Assembly: GCA_007134805.1 (NCBI GenBank)
Contig: SLKB01000053.1
Span: forward strand, 1-6,127
From: Paracoccaceae bacterium
GTDB taxonomy: Bacteria; Pseudomonadota; Alphaproteobacteria; Rhodobacterales; Rhodobacteraceae
Direction of reading: 5' to 3'
Length of the DNA: 6,127 nt
Made by a program: the position numbers and the translations under genes. This document shows positions 1 to 5,384 of this stretch, piece after piece. Numbering within the stretch: the first letter of the stretch is position 1; each line of letters opens with the position of its first letter. Under the pieces are notes generated by a model. It ran no database searches. It saw only the letters and a program-made list of their open reading frames with translations, and was not told the origin of the DNA.

Positions 1-376
1 AGGCGGGCGGGCGCCGGCCACAGCGCGCGCGGCCGGCACAGGCGCGGCCGATGAGAGCGGGCAGGCCCGCGCACCTGTGCACAGTGGCGGCTCTGGAAAT
101 GACGCAAGCGCGCTTGCCCAATGGGGTGGCGGCATTCGCGCCGCGATCCAGCGCCAGCAGCCCGCTGCCGGCCGCGCCGGGCGCGGGACTGTCCAGCTAC
201 GCCTTGCCGTTCATCACGATGGCCGGCTGGCGCAAGTCTCGGTCACGGCAGGCTCTGGCCAGGGCGCGCTTGATCAGGCCGCGATCGCGGCAGTGCGCCG
301 CGCGCGCCTGCCGCGTGCCCCGCAAGGTGTCAGCGCGGGTGTGCACCACTTCAACCTGCCGCTGAATTTCCGCTGA
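1..376 (+). CDS. TonB-family energy transducer, C-terminal part (5' truncated)
   Basis: The frame is open from base 2 to the TGA at 374-376, giving 124 visible residues; the start lies left of the window. Visible residues 1-38 are rich in Ala, Gly, Arg and Ser, as expected for the flexible periplasm-spanning linker of TonB proteins. Residues of about 41-124 match the TonB C-terminal domain: a helix (GGGIRAAIQRQQP), the strand pair LRLAVHHDGRLAQVSV, the SGQGALDQAAIAAVRR helix that corresponds to the family's SSG..LD.AAL.AV pattern, and a final strand ending NLPLNFR. Such proteins are anchored in the inner membrane with ExbB/ExbD and pass proton-motive force to outer-membrane TonB-dependent receptors for iron, cobalamin or similar ligands. 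The membrane anchor and any exbBD genes would be upstream and are not seen. The ligand system served cannot be told from this fragment. An overlapping plus-strand frame at 51-365 is an Arg-rich shadow. Confidence 0.87.
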   Translation, partial: GGRAPATARAAGTGAADESGQARAPVHSGGSGNDASALAQWGGGIRAAIQRQQPAAGRAGRGTVQLRLAVHHDGRLAQVSVTAGSGQGALDQAAIAAVRRARLPRAPQGVSAGVHHFNLPLNFR

Positions 377-392
377 AGCCTTCTCGCACGCC

Positions 393-417
393 AAAAAATG
401 ATGCCTGATCCGGCATC
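393..417 (-). terminator. Hairpin plus T-tract, terminator-like on the minus strand
   Basis: Bases 400-405 (GATGCC) and 412-417 (GGCATC) are perfect inverted 6-bp arms around a 6-nt loop. On the minus strand the hairpin is followed, after one A-T pair's worth of sequence, by six T residues (plus-strand A-run 393-398), the form of an intrinsic terminator. On the plus strand no T-run follows, so it is a poor terminator for the TonB gene that ends at 376. No convincing minus-strand gene lies just to its right. It may end an unrecognised small or antisense transcript, or be accidental. Confidence 0.45.
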
Positions 418-490
418 GCGGCGCCTTTCGGGGCAGCAGAGGCACCTTCCGTCTTGAACCGGGCGAACAGACCTGCAACCGTCGGGTAGT

Positions 491-524
491 GTCATGCGTT
501 CAACTCATTGACTTTTCGCATGAC
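491..524. promoter_or_regulatory. Perfect 8-bp inverted repeat around a possible -35 box upstream of the BCCT gene
   Basis: GTCATGCG at 491-498 and CGCATGAC at 517-524 are exact reverse complements separated by 18 nt. The spacer contains TTGACT at 508-513, a good match to a sigma-70 -35 element. The sequence 17 nt further on (GGGAAT at 531-536) is only a weak -10 candidate. The position, about 90-125 bp before the BCCT start codon, suits an operator for a dimeric repressor or activator. Seen directly: the repeat and the TTGACT. Inferred: that it is a promoter and operator. The distance between arm centres is 26 bp, larger than for most simple dimer sites, so it could also be chance or an RNA stem. 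Confidence 0.35.
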
Positions 525-602
525 CACTGCGGGAATTGGTGCGCCACTGCACACGATCCCCCTCAAGACACGCACATGCTCCGACGCAGGGCAGGTGCAA
601 GC

Positions 603-608
603 AGGGAG
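603..608 (+). promoter_or_regulatory. Ribosome binding site of the BCCT gene
   Basis: AGGGAG lies 7 nt before the ATG at 616. An in-frame TGA at 610-612 sits between this site and the ATG, so no longer product is possible in this frame and the start at 616 is well fixed. Confidence 0.8.
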
Positions 609-615
609 TTGACCC

Positions 616-2223
616 ATGGACCTTTTGGCAAAACGGCTGGGATTGCGCACAGACCCCACGATCTTTTTCTGGGCCGCCGGACTTATGGTTCTGTTCCTTC
701 TGGCGCTGATCATCGCGCCAGAGCGGATCGGAGATTTCTTTGCAGGCGCCCGCGACTGGATCGTGACCAATCTGGGCTGGTTCTTCATCATGGGGGTGAA
801 TGTCTGGCTGATCTTCCTGGTCTGGGTGGCGCTCAGCAAATACGGCAACATCCGCCTCGGCCCCAAGGAAAGCAAGCCGGAATACTCGAACCTTTCGTGG
901 TTCACGATGCTCTTTGCCGGCGGGATCGGGACGGTCCTGATGTTCTGGGGCGTGGCCGAGCCGATCCTGCATTTCTCGAGCCCACCCTATGACGGGACCG
1001 AGCCGCACTCGGTCCAGGCCGCGCGCGAGGCGATGGGCTTCTCGCTCTATCATCTGGGCCTGCACACCTGGACGATCTTCACGCTGCCAGGGCTGGCCTT
1101 TGCCTATTTCGTCTATCGCCATGACCTGCCGATCCGGGTGAGTTCGGTCTTCTATCCGTTCCTGAAGGACCGCATCTATGGCCCGATCGGCAAGACCATC
1201 GACATCGCGGCCATTCTCGGCACGCTGTTCGGGGTTGCCGTGTCGATCGGGCTGGGCACCAACCAGATCAATGCAGGCCTGTCGGAACTCATGGGCGTGC
1301 CCGACAGCGTGACGGCAAAGGTGATCATCATCACGGTGCTCACGGCCGTGGCCACGACCTCGATCATCGTGGGGCTCGACAAGGGGGTGAAAACCCTCTC
1401 CAACATCAATATCGGCATGGCAACGGCGCTCATGGCGTTCGTGCTGCTCACGGGCTCAACAGTGTTCCTGCTGCGCGGGATCATCGAGACAATGGGCATC
1501 TACGTGTCCAACATCTTCCCGATGGCCTTCTGGAACGACATGATGGCGAGCTACACCAATGACGATGGCTGGGGCTGGCAGGGCGGCTGGACTGTCTTTT
1601 ACTGGGCCTGGACAGTCACCTGGTCACCCTTCATCGGCATCTTCGTCGCGCGGATCTCGAAGGGCCGGACGATCCGCGAATTCGTCCTCGGGGTGCTGCT
1701 GGCGCCGTCGCTCTTCACGCTCGTGTGGTTCGCGATCTTCGGCTGGTCGGCGATGGAGATCGACGGCATCGGCGAGGCCGCGCGCGCCGCACTCGGCGAT
1801 GGTGCCGGCCAGATCGCCGAAGCCGTGGGCCGGGGCCCGGAATTCGCGATGTTCGCCTTTTTCGAGAACTACCCGATGACGCAACTCATCCAGGGCCTGG
1901 CGGTGGTGATCGTGGCGATCTTCTTTGCAACCTCGTCGGATTCGGCCTCGCTCGTGGTCGACATGCTCTGCACGGGCGACACGGATCCGGGGCCTGTGCG
2001 CCAGCGGGTGTTCTGGGGTGTCTCGGAAGGGGCAGTGGCCGCGATGCTGATCGTGCTCGCCGGCGAGGCAGGGCTCGTGGCGCTTCAGCAGGTAATCACA
2101 GTGGTCGGTCTGCCGATCTTCATCCTCGTCTTCGCAATGCTCTTCGCCCTCCTGAAAGCGCTTCTGACCGAAAACGTGACCGTTGTCAGAGTGGGCGACG
2201 CCCCCAGCATCGAAAGATTGTAG
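616..2223 (+). CDS. BCCT-family secondary transporter with altered substrate cage
   Basis: A 535-residue inner-membrane protein with about 12 hydrophobic segments (first near 17-34, last near 487-516). It belongs to the betaine/carnitine/choline transporter family, which imports compatible solutes or related compounds with Na+ or H+, or by exchange. Family marks are the unwound Gly-rich stretch AGGIGTVLMFWG (101-112), HLGLHTW (146-152), the TM8 signature GGWTVFYWAWTVTWSPF (323-339) followed by ARISKGRTIREF (345-356), and TSSDS (439-443), which covers the Na2-site Thr/Ser of BetP. The N-tail is short, and only about 20 residues follow the last membrane helix, so the long osmosensing tail of BetP is absent. 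By alignment from memory to BetP, the cage residues W189, W194, Y197 and W374 correspond to L147, W152, F155 and T333, and G153 to V107. A standard betaine or choline substrate is therefore doubtful. The gene stands alone, ends in a terminator at 2243-2268 and converges on the antiporter operon. Family is certain; substrate is unknown. Confidence 0.95.
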   Translation: MDLLAKRLGLRTDPTIFFWAAGLMVLFLLALIIAPERIGDFFAGARDWIVTNLGWFFIMGVNVWLIFLVWVALSKYGNIRLGPKESKPEYSNLSWFTMLFAGGIGTVLMFWGVAEPILHFSSPPYDGTEPHSVQAAREAMGFSLYHLGLHTWTIFTLPGLAFAYFVYRHDLPIRVSSVFYPFLKDRIYGPIGKTIDIAAILGTLFGVAVSIGLGTNQINAGLSELMGVPDSVTAKVIIITVLTAVATTSIIVGLDKGVKTLSNINIGMATALMAFVLLTGSTVFLLRGIIETMGIYVSNIFPMAFWNDMMASYTNDDGWGWQGGWTVFYWAWTVTWSPFIGIFVARISKGRTIREFVLGVLLAPSLFTLVWFAIFGWSAMEIDGIGEAARAALGDGAGQIAEAVGRGPEFAMFAFFENYPMTQLIQGLAVVIVAIFFATSSDSASLVVDMLCTGDTDPGPVRQRVFWGVSEGAVAAMLIVLAGEAGLVALQQVITVVGLPIFILVFAMLFALLKALLTENVTVVRVGDAPSIERL

Positions 2224-2239
2224 GTCTTAAAGCCGACGA

Positions 2240-2268
2240 AAGGGGGCGCTGCAGGCGCCCCTTTTCTT
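2240..2268. terminator. Shared bidirectional intrinsic terminator
   Basis: GGGGCGC (2243-2249) and GCGCCCC (2255-2261) form a perfect 7-bp G+C stem with a 5-nt loop (TGCAG). It is followed by TTTTCTT (2262-2268) on the plus strand, 20 nt after the BCCT stop. On the minus strand the same stem is followed by CTTTC, a weaker tail, and lies 17 nt beyond the TGA (2280-2278) of the last antiporter gene. It fits as a strong terminator for the BCCT gene and a weaker one for the antiporter operon. The arms can be extended by flanking A/T bases with one bulged G. Confidence 0.85.
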
Positions 2269-2277
2269 GTGCGGTCC

Positions 2278-3924
2278 TCAGCCGAAGCTCAGGCTCGCCA
2301 ACAGCGCCGCCCCAACCCCGACCATCATGAGGCCCGCGCGCGGCCAGTGTCGCATCACCGCTTCAAGATCGCGCGCGACATCGATCACCTCGCCCAGGCG
2401 CGTGCGCAGACGTTCCAGCGCGGGCAGGCGCGCGGGCACAGGCAAGGCCGGCAAGCGCGGCGGCCGGGGCAGCAGGTTCAGCAGATCGCCTGCGGGAAAG
2501 CTAGGCAGCCAGCCGCGCAACAGGATCATCGCCAGCGCGCTACCGACGAGCAACGGCCATCCCGCCTCATAAAGTGGCGCAGCCCCAAGCGGGTAATACA
2601 GCGCGAGCCCCGTCTGCCCCCCCCAGAACGCCCAGGGCACCAGCCAGGCCGCGGCCACAAGCGCCGCCGCGCTGGCAAAGAGCATCCGGAATGGGCCGGG
2701 CTTGTGCGCCACCGCGCCGCGCGCGACGGTCTTGAGAAACCACACCAGAAGCAGTGTCGTGCTCACGCCCGTGGCCGTGAGCACCAGCGCGGCCTCCCGG
2801 TCCATCTCGGCCTTGGCCGCGGCCTTCGCCAGTGCGCCGCCGCTCAACGGCAGCCCCGCGACGGACAGGGCAGCCAGCGCGGCGGCCACCAGCGCGGCCC
2901 GGCGCGCGCCCTTCCCGGGCGCTGCGGCCATGACCCCCACCAGCAGGAACAACGCTCCCTTGGCGAACCCGTGATGCATCGCGTAATACCCTGCCCCCTG
3001 CACCCCCATCGCCACAAGCGCCAGGATCACCCCCATCTGGCTGACTGTCGAATAGGCGAGGATCGCCTTCGGGTCGGCCTGCGTCAGCCCCCAGAGCGCG
3101 GCCGCAAAGGCACCGAACGCGCCGGTCCAGATGACAATGCTCGCCCAGTCGCTGCCCGCGGGCAGGAACAGGATCATCCCGATCACCCCCGCCTTGACGA
3201 TCGCCCCCGACAGCACTGCCGAACCCGGCACGGGCGCGGCCGGATGCGCCAGCGGAAGCCAGACATGCAGCGGCACCAGTCCGGCCTTGAGCCCGAAGCC
3301 AGCCACCAGAAGCCCGACCACAAGCATGCTCGACGGCGCGCCCGGCAGTGCGGCACGCACATCCTCGATGCGCAGACTGTCGGCAGCGGATGCCCCCATG
3401 ACAAGCCCCACGAGGAGCGCGGCCTCGCCCAGAACCGCGAGGACGATATAGATCCGCCCCGCATGAAGGGCCCTGTCCGTGCGCTGGTGGACGACAATGA
3501 ACCACGCCGCCAGCGACACGGCTGCAAAGGCCACATAGAAGGTCACGATATCCTGCGCCAGGAACACCGCCAGATTGCCCGAAAGCGTCAGGCACCAGAA
3601 GCCTGCAAGGATTGCGCTTTTCTGATCGGGCGGGAAGGTCAGTGCCACATGCAGCCCCGCCACAGCCCAGACCGCAGCGACCATCCCGAAGATCAGGATC
3701 GCCCCCCCCGGCGCCATGCCAAGCACCACGCCCAGCAGCAGATCCGGCAGATCAGAAGCCCCGGGCGCGCCCATCAGCGCGAAGCCGAACGCCGGCAAGG
3801 GTGCCACGGCCAGAAGCCAGAGCGCCACGCCCCGCCACGCAGGCACAAGCGGGACAAGCCCGATCAGCAGCGGGATCACCACGATCACGAATGGCCAGAC
3901 CGACCCTGCCAGCACCCCGCTCAT
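2278..3924 (-). CDS. Proton-conducting antiporter-like subunit (NuoL/M/N and Mrp type), lacking the TM5 glutamate
   Basis: A 548-residue polytopic membrane protein of the proton-conducting transporter family (complex I ND2/4/5, Mrp A/D, hydrogenase-4 antiporter-like subunits). Visible marks: GFGLKAGLVPLHVWLP with TM7 Lys213, AHPAAPVPGSAVLSGAIVKAG with TM8 Lys244, LAYSTVSQMG (289-298), HHGFAKGALFL with Lys322, and GLPLSGGALAKAAAKAE with Lys367 at the TM12 position. The TM5 Glu that is nearly invariant in pumping members is replaced by Ala134 (FYVAFAAVSL; plus-strand bases 3523-3525), while the upstream paralogue keeps it. The C-terminus (about 485-548) has a proline-rich linker, an amphipathic helix and a last hydrophobic segment, somewhat like a short NuoL lateral helix. 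The ATG at 3924 is chosen because it overlaps the previous stop as ATGA and begins a normal hydrophobic N-terminus; an upstream extension to 4092 would be an Arg/Gly/Cys-rich shadow inside the neighbour. It is the last gene of the operon. The transported ion is not determined. Confidence 0.92.
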   Translation of the reverse strand: MSGVLAGSVWPFVIVVIPLLIGLVPLVPAWRGVALWLLAVAPLPAFGFALMGAPGASDLPDLLLGVVLGMAPGGAILIFGMVAAVWAVAGLHVALTFPPDQKSAILAGFWCLTLSGNLAVFLAQDIVTFYVAFAAVSLAAWFIVVHQRTDRALHAGRIYIVLAVLGEAALLVGLVMGASAADSLRIEDVRAALPGAPSSMLVVGLLVAGFGLKAGLVPLHVWLPLAHPAAPVPGSAVLSGAIVKAGVIGMILFLPAGSDWASIVIWTGAFGAFAAALWGLTQADPKAILAYSTVSQMGVILALVAMGVQGAGYYAMHHGFAKGALFLLVGVMAAAPGKGARRAALVAAALAALSVAGLPLSGGALAKAAAKAEMDREAALVLTATGVSTTLLLVWFLKTVARGAVAHKPGPFRMLFASAAALVAAAWLVPWAFWGGQTGLALYYPLGAAPLYEAGWPLLVGSALAMILLRGWLPSFPAGDLLNLLPRPPRLPALPVPARLPALERLRTRLGEVIDVARDLEAVMRHWPRAGLMMVGVGAALLASLSFG

Positions 3925-5384
3925 GGCACGTAATCCCGCATCACGATCAGGTTCGCCCAGCCAAGCGGGCTGAGGTCGGACGCCGCCAGCAGACCCACAC
4001 CCAGACTGCCGGCGGCAGTCACCACGGCCGGCAGGATCAGCGCCGGCGCAGCCTCGGACCCGCCGGCATCGGCGCGCGCAGGGCGAAACCACAACCGATG
4101 CAGCAGCGGCAGGAAATAGGCAGCATTCAGCAACGTCGAGCCCGCCAGCACTCCCAGCACCCAGGGCGCGCCCGCCTCGATCCCGCCAAGAGCCAGATAG
4201 AACTTGCTCACGAACCCGGCGAGCGGGGGCAGCCCGATCATCCCCATCGCCCCCAGCGAGAAACAGGCCGATGTCCAGGGCATGCGCGCCCCCATCCCGT
4301 CCAACTCCTCGATCCGCTTGATGCCGGCTTGCTCGTCATAGATGCCCGCGCAGAAAAACAGCGTGATCTTCATGAGCCCCTGATGCACAAGATGCACCAG
4401 CCCGCCGATCATCGCAAGCGGGCTCGCAAGGGCTGCGCCAAGCAGGATGTAGCTCACCTGACTGACTGTCGAAAAGGCCAGCCGCTTCTTGATCTCATCC
4501 TGTTGCAGCGCGCGGATCGACCCCCACAGGATCGTGGCGGATGCAAGCGCTGCCAGCGGCACCGACAGCCCCAGCGCCACCATCTGCTCGGATCCGAACA
4601 CATCATAGATGATCCGCACCATGCCGAACGCCCCCGCCTTGACCACGGCCACGGCATGCAACAGAGCCGAGACGGGTGCCGGCGCGGCCATGGCGGTCGG
4701 CAACCAGCCATGCAGTGGGATCACTGCGGCCTTCACCCCGAGCCCGAGGATGAAGAGCACGAAGATCGCGCGCAACGCATTCGGGTCGAGCACGCTCAGA
4801 TCGGGCGGCTCGGTGAACAGGACGGGGCCGGTGCTCGACTCCAGCCAGATTATCGCCCACAGAAGCGCGACCGAGCCGGGCAGCGCATAGGCCAGATAGA
4901 CGCGCGCCGCCCGCAGCGATGCGCCATCCTGCTTGTGCGCGACAAGCGGCCATGTGCTCAGCGTCAGCAACTCGAAGAAGATGAAGAAAGAGATCAGCGA
5001 GCCCGAGAGCGCGATCCCCGTCGTCGCCGCCACGCACAGGCTGAAGAAGCCGAAGAACCGCGACAACTCGGCCTTGGCGCCGAAATAGCGGATCGCATAA
5101 AGCGTTGTCAGCAACCACAGCGTGGCCGAGAGCGAGACAAACAGCAGCGCCAGCGCATCGACGCGCAACAAGAGCACCAGCCCCGGGGCAAGCGGCACTT
5201 CGCTTTCATAGCTCGCGCCCCCGGCCACTGCGACCAGCATGGCCACGATCAGCCCCAGTTTCAGAAGCGCCCCGCCCAGATTGAGCGTGTTGCGCAAGAC
5301 GTGGCTTTCCTGCGCGACGAAAAACCCCAGCACCGCCGGCACGAGCGAGGTCATCAGGATCAGCAGCGGAAGGGCCGCGGTCAT
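3921..5384 (-). CDS. Monovalent cation/H+ antiporter subunit D-like protein (Mrp/Mnh D family)
   Basis: A 487-residue protein with about 14 hydrophobic segments. It is a proton- or cation-conducting channel subunit of an Mrp/Mnh-type multi-subunit antiporter or a related complex in the inner membrane. All charged residues expected for a working ion path are present: Glu138 in FFIFFELLTLSTW (TM5), Lys218 in GLGVKAAVIPLHGWLP (TM7), Lys249 in HAVAVVKAGAFGMVR (TM8), Lys339 in HLVHQGLMKITLFF, and Lys394 in GLPPLAGFVSKFYLA (TM12). FSTVSQVSYILLG (304-316) is the family's broken-helix region. The stretch WLPTAMAAPAPVSALLHA resembles MrpD/MbhH and NuoL in having AM, not AH, after WLP. The ATG at 5384 overlaps the upstream stop as ATGA and has a good ribosome binding site; a frame continuing right to 6086 is only an antisense-like extension within the neighbour. 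The 3' end overlaps the next gene by ATGA, indicating coupled translation. The family is sure; the exact complex is inferred. Confidence 0.94.
   Translation of the reverse strand: MTAALPLLILMTSLVPAVLGFFVAQESHVLRNTLNLGGALLKLGLIVAMLVAVAGGASYESEVPLAPGLVLLLRVDALALLFVSLSATLWLLTTLYAIRYFGAKAELSRFFGFFSLCVAATTGIALSGSLISFFIFFELLTLSTWPLVAHKQDGASLRAARVYLAYALPGSVALLWAIIWLESSTGPVLFTEPPDLSVLDPNALRAIFVLFILGLGVKAAVIPLHGWLPTAMAAPAPVSALLHAVAVVKAGAFGMVRIIYDVFGSEQMVALGLSVPLAALASATILWGSIRALQQDEIKKRLAFSTVSQVSYILLGAALASPLAMIGGLVHLVHQGLMKITLFFCAGIYDEQAGIKRIEELDGMGARMPWTSACFSLGAMGMIGLPPLAGFVSKFYLALGGIEAGAPWVLGVLAGSTLLNAAYFLPLLHRLWFRPARADAGGSEAAPALILPAVVTAAGSLGVGLLAASDLSPLGWANLIVMRDYVP

Noticed and set aside
51..478. 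Other frames around the TonB fragment (51-365 plus, 197-478 and 274-495 minus)
   Set aside because: Arg/Ala/Cys-rich shadows; only the frame ending at 376 shows the TonB C-terminal pattern.
418..490. Possible tRNA or riboswitch in the gap after the TonB gene
   Set aside because: No T-loop consensus, acceptor stem or known aptamer core could be found; only the short hairpin at 400-417 is clear.
539..552. Short inverted repeat GTGC-N6-GCAC before the BCCT gene
   Set aside because: Four-base arms are expected by chance in such sequence.
489..1122. Overlapping open frames on both strands at the start of the BCCT gene (489-992 plus, 492-905 and 505-1122 minus)
   Set aside because: They have no recognisable motif, are rich in Arg and His, and lie across the clearly coding BCCT frame.
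2269..3933. Long plus-strand open frame (554 codons) opposite the last antiporter gene
   Set aside because: Its translation is dominated by Arg, Gln, His, Pro and Gly with no domain pattern. It is the antisense shadow of a G+C-rich membrane protein gene.
3925..4092. 56-residue N-terminal extension of the last antiporter gene
   Set aside because: The added residues are Arg/Gly/Cys-rich and read out of frame through the end of the preceding gene. The ATGA start at 3924 gives a normal hydrophobic N-terminus.
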